Of a DNA stretch of 64,000 bases, positions 56,509 through 64,000 are shown one piece after another. The stretch's first letter is position 1. Each line of letters starts with the position of its first letter. A model generated the notes under the pieces. The model saw only the letters and a program-made list of their open reading frames with translations, was not told the DNA's origin and ran no database searches. The translations under genes were made by a program, and so were the position numbers. Source of the stretch: Glycocaulis abyssi (lineage in GTDB: Bacteria; Pseudomonadota; Alphaproteobacteria; Caulobacterales; Maricaulaceae); assembly GCF_041429775.1 (NCBI RefSeq), contig NZ_CP163421.1:1488001-1552000 (forward strand). Direction: 5' to 3'.

Positions 56509-56830
56509 CGAACAGCGAGGGCTGTTCGAATTCGGTCTGGATCTTCAGCCAGTGAGGCGCGTAGGCCTCGCGCTTGATCCAGGCCAGAATGTAGGCCTCC
56601 GGCCCGCCAGCTTCTTCGATGATGGACGGGTGAATGAAGTGCGAGCGATAGCCGGTCTCGGTGATCGGGATCGGCGCGCTCTCGGGCGCAACAGTCCGTA
56701 TTTCGAGATGGCCGACCTGATACTCGCTATCGACATATTTCTGACGGTTCAGCCAATCGGGCTCATAGCGCACCTCGATACGGCGACCTTCCCATTCGAT
56801 AATATGGGTCTCGACGTGACGGGGGCTCAT
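56498..56830 (-). CDS. Conserved plasmid-type hypothetical protein
   Basis: A 110-residue protein. IIEWEGRRIEVRYEPDWLN and HLEIRTVAPESAPIPITETG suggest a beta-sheet fold, and GYRSHFIHPSIIEEAGGPEA recurs in small proteins of integrative elements as far as I recall. Function unknown. It is last of three tightly coupled genes (four-base ATGA overlap with the next upstream) and ends in a terminator hairpin. Confidence 0.7.
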   Translation of the reverse strand: MSPRHVETHIIEWEGRRIEVRYEPDWLNRQKYVDSEYQVGHLEIRTVAPESAPIPITETGYRSHFIHPSIIEEAGGPEAYILAWIKREAYAPHWLKIQTEFEQPSLFDAL

Positions 56831-57051
56831 GCGAGCCTCCCGTCGTGATCGGCGAGTTGCATCTCGTCGGTGATGCTCACGAAGAGCGGGCGGATGATGA
56901 CCTCGCCGTCGGTTTCTTCGACGACTGCGATGGCGGAGGCTGGTTCTCCGTTCACAAAGCAGGAGACAAGGGCGAAGTTTGCGAAGGCTCCGGAAAGCAG
57001 CGCGTTGAACGCGCTGCGATGCTCGAAGCGAATATTGGTCGAGCGGCTCAT
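56827..57051 (-). CDS. Small hypothetical protein of the plasmid-type operon
   Basis: A 74-residue protein (ANFALVSCFVNGEPASAIAV, then IIRPLFVSITDEMQ). Unknown family. Four-base overlaps with both neighbours show it is translated as part of the operon, which makes it a real gene despite its size. Confidence 0.7.
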   Translation of the reverse strand: MSRSTNIRFEHRSAFNALLSGAFANFALVSCFVNGEPASAIAVVEETDGEVIIRPLFVSITDEMQLADHDGRLA

Positions 57052-57287
57052 TTGCGGCCTCCTTTCGAAGAGGATTTCGCGGGAGCGGAAGCGGATACTT
57101 CCTTGGGCTCGATCAGGCGCATCACGATGCGGCCGGAAACGGGCAAAGCCTCTAGCTGAAGGGTGAAGCCTTTGGCGTCCTTGTTGGACCAGGCGGCACC
57201 GATTTCTGTCCAGCGGGCAGTGTCGCCATCGCCTGAGACGGTGAAGAGCCTGTGGGTAGGCCGTGAAGGGTTGGATTGATCAGACAT
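57048..57287 (-). CDS. Small hypothetical protein, first gene of the plasmid-type operon
   Basis: A 79-residue protein. HRLFTVSGDGDTARWTEIGA and WSNKDAKGFTLQLEALPVSG resemble DUF736-type small proteins of alphaproteobacterial plasmids, with a basic Ser/Lys tail. The ATG at 57287 follows AAGGAGAAG, a strong ribosome site that sets the start of the operon. Confidence 0.7.
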   Translation of the reverse strand: MSDQSNPSRPTHRLFTVSGDGDTARWTEIGAAWSNKDAKGFTLQLEALPVSGRIVMRLIEPKEVSASAPAKSSSKGGRK

Positions 57288-57751
57288 GTTTCTTCTCCTT
57301 TTGAGATTTGCCAGCGGACCATCCGCCGGCCTCATGGGGAAAAGAGCGACCAGGACTATCGGTCGGGGATCAAACGCCTTTAGCCCGCGCATGCGGGGGC
57401 GGAGCTGCACAGAGCAAACGGAGTGAGGAACGAGCGAAGCGATGCGGCGGAAGCGAGCCGCGTTGAAGCCCGACGGGACTGGTCGATAACCCCATGAACT
57501 GAGGCACGGCGACGTTACGCTCAGCAAAATCGGGAGGGGAAGGCTCGATCAAACTATGACCTAGGGCCCTCCGTTCAAAGTCAACGGCGAATCTGGAAAT
57601 ATGACTAGCTAGGGATAGGAGCCTCAGCGGTCGAAAACAATACCAAAAAGGACAATTAACATAATTTTTTCAAAGAGTTAATTTCCCTTCTGAGGCTTGC
57701 ATTTTTGTTGACGGTCTGTAATTCTGTAATTTGGATATGAAAGGATTTTCG
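57288..57751. other. Gene-free stretch between element backbone and Dnd-like module
   Basis: The first ~250 bp are GC-rich and hold the leader of the plasmid-type operon. From about 57590 the sequence turns AT-rich, marking a change of origin just before the Dnd-like genes. TTGACG at 57708-57713 is a possible -35 element for them; a matching -10 is weak. Confidence 0.4.
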
Positions 57752-57928
57752 ATGCCGAGTGACACGGAGGCAGCCCACACGAAGAATGATCTGATAGTTC
57801 GTGAAATCATTGAACTTGAGCGCAGCTATTTCTTTGAAAAGCGCAACGTGAAAACTGAACGCCAAAGAAAGCTACGCGAAACCATCGAACGCCATACAAA
57901 GATGGGGGCGGACTCGAATGATTCTTGA
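57752..57928 (+). CDS. Small helical protein coupled to the DndD-like gene
   Basis: A 58-residue, highly charged helical protein (LIVREIIELERSYFFEKRNV). AAAGGA lies seven bases before the ATG. Its stop overlaps the start of the DndD-like gene by 11 bp, so the two are coupled. I do not recognise the family; it may be a partner of the SMC-like protein. Confidence 0.6.
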   Translation: MPSDTEAAHTKNDLIVREIIELERSYFFEKRNVKTERQRKLRETIERHTKMGADSNDS

Positions 57929-59942
57929 TGAAATTAGACTGAAAGACTTCAGGTGTTTTTACGGCGAGACGTCTATTAGTTTTTCAGAAGACCCCGAGAA
58001 AAACGTCACAATAATTTACGCAGAGAACGGCGTTGGCAAAACAACACTCCTGAACGCCCTGCTTTGGTGCTTCTACGGAGAAACTACAGCGCGGTTTGAA
58101 AAACGCGAAGATATTCTCAATTACGACGCCAAGAAGGCGGGGCGCACAGTGGCTTCCGTAGAAGTTTTATTCGAACACAATGACAAGAACTACATCGCAA
58201 AACGATTTTCTAATATTAATGCATCCTCAGGCCGAGAATTCGTCGTGGCGCGGATTGATGATGGTAGCCATATTATGCTCGACTCGCCGGACACATTTAT
58301 CAACACTGTGATCCCACGCGATATGGCATCGCATTTCCTGTTTGATGGCGAGCATGCGGAAGTCTTTCTTGGTGAGAACAATCGTGGTTCGATCAGAAGC
58401 GCAGTTCGTGATATTCTCGGCTGCTCACTTATTGAGACAGCTATAGAAGACCTTCAGGCTGTCTCAAATCAGTTCCGAAAGCAGATTCCTTCGACGGCGG
58501 CCACTAAGCGGATCGAAGATCTCAGTAGTAAACTTGACGATCTGACCACACAGATCGAGGCAGCTAAGACCAGCATAGCCGAGCTCGAACGCAAGCGCGA
58601 GCAGACTGATCAACAGATCAAAGACATTGATACAAAGCTTCGAAACACAAGCGCTGCTAAAGAGCTACAATCAAGCCGTGACCGCTTGAACGGCCAACTA
58701 GCCCGCGCACAGAAGCGCCAGAAAGAATATGCCGACGAAGTATATAAATGGCTAGGCGAGAATGGTCGCTTCATCGTCTCCAAGAGGATCGCCGAGGAAA
58801 CGTTCACTTTCCTAGATGAAAAGCAGCACCGTGGCCGGATACCCTCACCTTACAACGAGGAGTTCGTCAAAGACATTCTAGAAGCTGAAGAGTGTATTTG
58901 CGGTGCAAAGCTGGAGCCGGGAAGTCGCGAGAGCAAGAAGGTAGCAAGCCTTCTTGAGAAAGCGGCGAACCAGGTCATGCGTGACCGTGTGTCCAAGGTA
59001 CGGGCACGACTTGCAAGCTTGAAAGGGGAACGCGCCAAAGCGCCGGGACGCCTGACAAACGCCAAGCGCCGTCTCGCAGAAGCCAATGACGAGTTCTCAA
59101 CGACCGAAGCGCAGCTCGCGGAGATAAGTGAAAAGCTCAAGGGTATAAATTTCGACGACATTGCCGAACGCGAACAGAGACGCGGCGAGCTGCGGGAAGA
59201 GCTGCGGGAAATTGATCGTAAGATCGGGTCCCTCAGCACCAACATTAGCGTGGCGGAACGCGAGCAAACAAAGATCGACCACGAGATCACCGAGCTCGCC
59301 AAGCAAGACAAGCAAACCGCCATCTACGGACGGCGTCGAAATCTCTGCGAGAAGATCAAGGGGGAGCTTGAAGTCCAGCTTGTCAGCGAAGAAGAGCAGG
59401 CCCGCAAAGTGCTGCGCTCGGGCATCCGTCGCATTCTTCAAGCCACGACGCGCAAGGCCTTGAATCTGCGCATGACGGACGACTATGTCATCAGCCTCGT
59501 GAACGCGGATGGTACAACCCTTCCAAAATCGAGCGGTGAAAACCAGCTGCTCGGCCTCGCCTTCACGGCCGCGCTGGTTGAGTTCGCAAAGCTACGCCAG
59601 AACGCCCAGGACTACCGACTGTTGCCTGGAACTGTCGCGCCACTTGTGCTCGACTTTCCCTTTGGCCAACTCGACGACGCCTACCGCGCGACCACTGCCG
59701 AATTCATCCCGAAGATGGCTCGACAGGTCGTACTACTCGTCTCGAAATCACAAGGGTACGAAGATGTACTGAATGCGGTCAGGGATCATCTTGGTGCAGA
59801 GTATCTGCTCGTCCGCCACAACAAGGAGCCGCAAGGCGACCGCAAGCCAGAAAGCCGGTATTTCAAGGGCAAGGAATTCAGGACCGCCATATTCGATGCA
59901 GAGTATGACGGGACCGAGATTGTGGAGATTACAGGCCCATGA
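57918..59942 (+). CDS. dndD: SMC-like ATPase, DndD family
   Basis: A 674-residue protein of the length usual for DndD. Walker A ENGVGKTTLLNALLWCFYGE (about residues 36-55), FLFDGEHAEVF, two long coiled coils (about 190-270 and 330-500) around a CICG hook-like turn, the ABC signature KSSGENQLLGLAFTAAL (near 535) and Walker B PLVLDFPFGQLDDAYR (near 577). DndD works with DndA/C/E in DNA phosphorothioate modification; none of those is in the window. A related role in a restriction-only or different SMC-type defence system is therefore possible. Confidence 0.8.
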   Translation: MILDEIRLKDFRCFYGETSISFSEDPEKNVTIIYAENGVGKTTLLNALLWCFYGETTARFEKREDILNYDAKKAGRTVASVEVLFEHNDKNYIAKRFSNINASSGREFVVARIDDGSHIMLDSPDTFINTVIPRDMASHFLFDGEHAEVFLGENNRGSIRSAVRDILGCSLIETAIEDLQAVSNQFRKQIPSTAATKRIEDLSSKLDDLTTQIEAAKTSIAELERKREQTDQQIKDIDTKLRNTSAAKELQSSRDRLNGQLARAQKRQKEYADEVYKWLGENGRFIVSKRIAEETFTFLDEKQHRGRIPSPYNEEFVKDILEAEECICGAKLEPGSRESKKVASLLEKAANQVMRDRVSKVRARLASLKGERAKAPGRLTNAKRRLAEANDEFSTTEAQLAEISEKLKGINFDDIAEREQRRGELREELREIDRKIGSLSTNISVAEREQTKIDHEITELAKQDKQTAIYGRRRNLCEKIKGELEVQLVSEEEQARKVLRSGIRRILQATTRKALNLRMTDDYVISLVNADGTTLPKSSGENQLLGLAFTAALVEFAKLRQNAQDYRLLPGTVAPLVLDFPFGQLDDAYRATTAEFIPKMARQVVLLVSKSQGYEDVLNAVRDHLGAEYLLVRHNKEPQGDRKPESRYFKGKEFRTAIFDAEYDGTEIVEITGP

Positions 59943-60418
59943 GCAGTCGCGCCCCGAACATCAATAGAAGCAAAATTCATGAAGACATGGTCCAGCGGCT
60001 TGCCATGCAGAAGCTTCCTGGCACCGACCGGACGCTCTTTCCGACAATTCGGGAGCTGCTCTGTTTTGCCGCCCTGCTCGGTTACTCTGAGAACCGCCGC
60101 CTACCGCTCGACAAGGACAAGGGTGTCGAAGATGTCTCCTACCAGCAATTCGAGCGTGGCGATGCCGAAGACCTTATCTTCCTGATTGCTCTTGCGGAGA
60201 CGAAAGACGCCGAAGTGCTTAAGGACGGGGAAGAAAGTCGTTGCGCAGAAATCTTCGAGGAATACGCCAATGGCGGCCTCCAGATCATCCGCGAGGCAAT
60301 GCTACGCGGAGGCGGCGAGTATCCCGACCGCGATATACTGGAGCTGCTCAAAGACCGGGGATTTTTGAACATTGATGATCAGGAGCCTGATATCTCAGGG
60401 ATCACCTTCGAATGCTGA
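59939..60418 (+). CDS. Dnd-associated small protein
   Basis: A 159-residue protein. TLFPTIRELLCFAALLGYSE and DLIFLIALAETKDAEVL are its best blocks, and EIFEEYANGGLQIIREAM precedes the C-terminus. I believe it resembles proteins annotated as Dnd system-associated protein 4, but cannot verify this. It overlaps the DndD-like gene by four bases and the helicase gene by seven, so all four genes form one operon. Confidence 0.65.
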   Translation: MSSRAPNINRSKIHEDMVQRLAMQKLPGTDRTLFPTIRELLCFAALLGYSENRRLPLDKDKGVEDVSYQQFERGDAEDLIFLIALAETKDAEVLKDGEESRCAEIFEEYANGGLQIIREAMLRGGGEYPDRDILELLKDRGFLNIDDQEPDISGITFEC

Positions 60419-62374
60419 GGGGGCTAACATACAAGGGCGTATACAAGTCCGATCAGGATCACATATTGGAAGATTTTTACTTCCCGACTCTCTCAGTTGC
60501 GACAAAATATGACCGGGCTGTCGGATTCTTCTCCGCATCGACGATCAGCTATGCTGCACAGGCGCTCTCGGTGTTCGTCAAGCGTGGCGGACAAATCAGA
60601 CTGATCTTGGGCGCATTCTCAGAACGCGGTGATCTTGAAGCCGTGAAGCAAGGTTATCGGGAGAAGGAAATCGCCGACAAAATCGGCACCGAGCTGCTGT
60701 CGACGATCTCGAACGTAAGCGACGAGCTATTTCAGAACCGCTTCGAAACCCTGTCCTGGCTTGTTGCCCATGGCCGACTCGATGTGAAAATCGCCTTGCG
60801 CGAGAGAGGGATGTACCACGACAAGGTCGGAATTATTACCGATGAGGTAGGCGATCAGGTAGTCTTTGCTGGCTCGGCAAACGAAAGCACGCATGCCCTG
60901 CTTCCGACACATAATTACGAGTTGATCAATGTCTTTCGGACGTGGGTTCCAGAGCATGCTGAGTTTTATGACCCGCATATCGAGAGCTTTGAGCGACTCT
61001 GGAAGGACGAAAGCCAAGGAACCGCGGTCATCGACATGCCGACGGCCGTCCGCGACAAACTCATTTCGGTTGCCCGTTCTCTCGAATACACCCCCGACCC
61101 CGAAATCGAAGCAGCAATAGCGGCGCGCGTTCTTTCACGCACCGGGAGCGTCGTTAGCTCAACTTCGGGCAAGCCGCGCGAACCGGCGACGATCAACGGC
61201 CAGCCTTTCAAGATGCGCGACCATCAGATCGCTGCCCTCGCTGCTTGGAAGGCCAAGGGTGACTTTCAGGGAACTTTCGACCTCGCCACGGGCGCAGGAA
61301 AGACTATTACGGCGATCCACGCCATCGTGAAACTCTCCGAAGCGATTGATGGTCTTGCCTGCGTTATTGCCGCGCCCTATCAAAACCTCGCCGATCAATG
61401 GGTCGATATCCTCTCGAACTTCAACATTTACCCTGTGAAATGCTACGTTTCCCGCGCGCAATGGGAAGACAGGCTGCGAAACATGGTCCACGAGCTGACC
61501 ATGGGGAGCCGCAAGTTTGGGGCTATCGTTGTGGTCAACCGGACGCTCAAAAGCCCTGAATTTCAAGAATGTCTTTCAAAAATCAGTGGCAATCGCCTTC
61601 TTTGGATCGGTGACGAGTGTCACCACCATACTTCAAAAGCGTATGAGGGTTTTCTACCGACGCATGCCCGCTACCGGATCGGCCTGTCCGCAACGCCGGA
61701 GCACTATCTTGACGAAGAACGCAACGAGCGCCTGAACGAGTTCTACGGCAATATCGTGTCGAGCTATACGCTCAAGCAGGCCATCATGGATAAGGTACTC
61801 ACACCTTACGTATATTATCCGCACATTGTGGAATTCACCGAGGCTGAAGCTGACGAGTTTGTCGACTTGTCGGAACAAATAGGCCGCATCATGGCGCGGC
61901 AGAATGGCAAGGCGAGCGAGATGTCGCCGCAGCTCACAGGGCTGCTAATGAGAAGGGCACGCCTTGTCGGCTCGGCAGCGAACAAGCTACCTACGCTTCA
62001 GGCAGTGCTGACGGGCGGGAAACCGACACAACACACACTGTTTTATTGCGGCGATGGAACAGTCGAGTCCGATGAAGAGCAGACTGGGGCAGTAGACAGC
62101 GTCAATGAGGGCAGAAGGCAAGTTGAGGCCGTAAGCGCGTTGCTCCACGGGATGTCTTGGGACGTTTCCCGATTCACATCGCGCGAGTCCCGGAAAGACC
62201 GTGACAACATTCTAGAGAATTTTAGGCTCGGCATCATTGATGCAATGGTGGCGATCCGTTGCCTCGATGAAGGTATTGATGTCCCAGCCTGTAGCACGGC
62301 TTACATTCTTGCAAGCTCGCGCGACCCACGCCAGTTCGTCCAGCGTGACCCAGCCCCGTGATCCGGGCCGTGAG

Positions 62375-63253
62375 TTAGTAGAGTCTGTTCGCCTTTCTTT
62401 CTGGGTTGATGTGGTTGGTCAAGGCCCGGTGAGCGGCGCTTGCGCGTAGCTCAAGCGAACCGGGCCGGGGGTGACGTGTTCGCTCGGCGTAGACACAAGG
62501 TGCGAGCCCGCCGAGTGCGGTGTGCGGTCTCTCGGTGTTGTAGTCGATCCTCCATGCCTCGATCAGGTCGCGCGCTTCGCCGAGCGAGGAGAACAGGTGT
62601 TCGTTCAGGCACTCGTCCCTGAACCGGCCATTGAAGCTTTCCACGAACGCGTTCTGGGTGGGCTTTCCGGGTGCGATGTAATGCCACTCCACACCGCTGT
62701 CCTTCTGCCATCGCAGGATCGCGTGACTGGTCAGTTCGGTGCCATTGTCGCTGACGATCATGCGCGGCTTTCCTCGCCGCTCGATCAGACGATCAAGCTC
62801 ACGGGCCACGCGCACGCCTGACAGCGAGGTATCGACCACGACGGCTAAGGCCTCTCGCGTGAAGTTGTCGACCACGCATAGCGTCCGGAAGCGCCGCCCG
62901 TCGATTAGAGCGTCGGAGACGAAGTCGAGGCTCCAGCGATGGTTCGCCGCCGCAGGCAACAGTATCGGGCGACGGGTTCCAACCGACCGCTTGCGGCCAC
63001 GCCGCCGACGGACCGCCAGCCCTTCTTCCCGGTAGAGCCGGTAGACCTTCTTGTGGTTCGCATAAAGACCCTCCCGTTCCAGCAGGATGCCAAGCCGACG
63101 ATAGCCGAACCGGCGGCGCTCGCCTGCCAGATCGCGCAAGCGAGCTCGCAAGGCGTCATCACCACCAGAACGCTTCTGATACTGGAACGTGGAGCGATCA
63201 AGTTCTGCAAGGGCACACGCCCGACGCTCGCTCAGCCCGTGCCTGGTCACCAT
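62375..63253 (-). CDS. IS3 transposase OrfB, copy 2
   Basis: As copy 1, about 292 residues from the internal ATG, with the DDE triad in [20 protein letters not shown] and [14 protein letters not shown]. One residue differs: VVDNFTRE in place of VVDDFTRE. The frame is open upstream to the slippage site, so it is probably made as OrfAB. Confidence 0.93.
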   Translation of the reverse strand: MVTRHGLSERRACALAELDRSTFQYQKRSGGDDALRARLRDLAGERRRFGYRRLGILLEREGLYANHKKVYRLYREEGLAVRRRRGRKRSVGTRRPILLPAAANHRWSLDFVSDALIDGRRFRTLCVVDNFTREALAVVVDTSLSGVRVARELDRLIERRGKPRMIVSDNGTELTSHAILRWQKDSGVEWHYIAPGKPTQNAFVESFNGRFRDECLNEHLFSSLGEARDLIEAWRIDYNTERPHTALGGLAPCVYAERTRHPRPGSLELRASAAHRALTNHINPERKANRLY

Positions 63254-63285
63254 GTGGTGCACGGCCTGGCGCTTGACGTCGGGCG

Positions 63286-63552
63286 TCAGAAGTTTTTTGA
63301 GGCGAGGTCCTTCAGGGCCGCATTGTCCAGCATCGCATCGGCCAGAAGCCGCTTCAGCCGGTTGTTCTCCAGCTCCAGCGACTTTAGGCGCTGGGCATCG
63401 GATACTGTCATGCCGCCGAACTTCGCCTTGTATTTGTAAAACGTCGCGTCGGAGATGCCGTACTTGCGGCAGACCTCCTTCGTGCTCACACCAGCATCGT
63501 GCTCCCTGAGCATGCCGATGATCTGCTCCTCCGAATAACGGCTCTTGCGCAT
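63286..63552 (-). CDS. IS3 transposase OrfA, copy 2
   Basis: 88 residues, identical to copy 1, with helix-turn-helix and leucine-zipper segment. The A6 slippage run lies near its 3' end. Confidence 0.95.
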   Translation of the reverse strand: MRKSRYSEEQIIGMLREHDAGVSTKEVCRKYGISDATFYKYKAKFGGMTVSDAQRLKSLELENNRLKRLLADAMLDNAALKDLASKNF

Positions 63553-63855
63553 GGTCCATCCTCTTTTCGATGGACTCTACCATTCAATGGCCGGAATTCA
63601 CGGGGCTGGGTCAAGCGCCGTGGCCGCATCCTGCGCCGCTCGCCAGGAAAGGAACGGGCACTAATTCATGATTTCATTGTAGTATTGCCGGATGGCTATG
63701 AAACAGGGTCGGACTATGCCAAGCGCCTGATCAAATCCGAGCTTGGCCGCGTTGCTGAGTTCTCTTCCCTATCCGAGAACCGCTCAGAAGCCTACCATAC
63801 GCTTGCTCCCGTGTTGCGGGCCTATGATCTCGAACATATGGTCTAAAGACGATTC

Positions 63856-64000
63856 CTATTCAACAGGGTCAGGTAGTTCGATATTTTCATCGCCTGTTTC
63901 CTTCCTGTATCTTTCGAGCAGAGTCTTTTCCGGCATTGTTGACGAGCCGAGCATATATAAGAGAAGCTCTCTCAAGGTCACCGAACTACTATTTGATATT
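63856..64000 (-). CDS. Partial gene, C-terminal 47 residues
   Basis: A frame open from the window edge to a TAG at 63856. It ends SSTMPEKTLLERYRKETGDE-NIELPDPVE, a charged protein-like tail. Only the C-terminus is present, so no family can be given. It is convergent with the helicase remnant, nine bases apart, and may belong to the same defence cluster. Confidence 0.5.
   Translation of the reverse strand, partial: ISNSSSVTLRELLLYMLGSSTMPEKTLLERYRKETGDENIELPDPVE

Larger units (their letters stand above)
62346..63613 (-). mobile_element. IS3-family insertion sequence (IS407-like), copy 2
   Basis: A 1268-bp element of the same length and ends as copy 1, in the opposite orientation, flanked by the 4-bp duplication AGCG (62342-62345 and 63614-63617). 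The position and orientation map base for base onto 38069-39336. The single amino acid difference between the encoded proteins shows the two parted recently. Confidence 0.95.
60412..63846 (+). pseudogene. PLD-domain/superfamily 2 helicase of the Dnd-like module, split by IS3
   Basis: The restored protein has 720 residues. The N-terminal phospholipase-D-like nuclease domain shows YHDKVGIITDE and FAGSANES (H-x-K...N, near 134). The helicase follows: Walker A LATGAGKTITAI (near 291), IGDECHHH (motif II, near 400), LSATPEH (motif III), and motif VI, which the IS cuts. Removing the IS and one AGCG copy rejoins FVQR-RGRILRRSPGKERA in frame. The layout matches helicases annotated as Dnd-associated restriction enzymes. 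As it stands the product lacks the last Arg finger and is probably inactive. Confidence 0.85.

Noticed and set aside
38069-63613. Composite transposon bounded by the two IS3 copies
   Set aside because: Each copy has its own different 4-bp target duplication, so they inserted independently.

Overview
This is a 64 kb piece of a GC-rich alphaproteobacterial chromosome. Gene content (stand-alone pirin, ATP-type PEP carboxykinase, CysNC fusion, nonulosonic acid and ManNAcA genes, small intergenic hairpin repeats) suits the Caulobacterales/Maricaulales/Hyphomonadaceae neighbourhood. No rRNA or strong phylogenetic marker is present, so this is inference.

Region 1 (1-17,550) is mostly ordinary chromosome. 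It holds an FkbM methyltransferase, an MBOAT O-acyltransferase with its SGNH-like partner (now split by a TA-flanked MITE-like element), a 2OG oxygenase, pirin, a DUF2891 protein, pckA, a chromosomal AAC(3)-I-like acetyltransferase, a DEAD-box helicase, a methyltransferase pair (one a Hen1-like enzyme with an in-frame TGA), a FlaA1/CapD-type sugar dehydratase, and cysD-cysNC.

Region 2 (17,556-40,100) is a surface-sugar locus. wecC and wecB should make UDP-ManNAcA. legG, legI, a neuD-type acyltransferase, legB, legC, legF and a ptmE-like CBS-nucleotidyltransferase together fit a legionaminic-acid-type pathway through a nucleotide-activated GlcNAc. Around them lie a family 2 glycosyltransferase, two GT-B-like proteins, two Gfo/Idh/MocA oxidoreductases, a protein with DUF115/MptE-like sequence features and a membrane tail, and two paralogous ABC-exporter-like membrane proteins whose ATPase part has decayed. 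The second exporter gene is cut by an IS3-family element.

Region 3 (40,180-64,000) is accessory DNA: an IS481-family element, a 3'-half tRNA-fMet scar beside a complete tRNA-fMet-like gene, an IetAS-like protease/ATPase pair, two hipBA modules with different operator palindromes, a Fic protein, two direct-repeat arrays (one iteron-like), an ArdC antirestriction protein, a MobA/MobL relaxase with an RSF1010-like oriT, small plasmid-type genes, and a partial Dnd-like module (SMC-type DndD, a small associated protein, a PLD-helicase). The helicase is cut in motif VI by a second copy of the same IS3 element. The region looks like the remains of one or more integrated mobilizable elements carrying defence and toxin-antitoxin genes.

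The two IS3 copies lie 23 kb apart in opposite orientation. Their encoded proteins differ at one residue, and each copy has its own 4-bp target duplication. Removing either copy restores an open reading frame exactly, so both insertions look recent.
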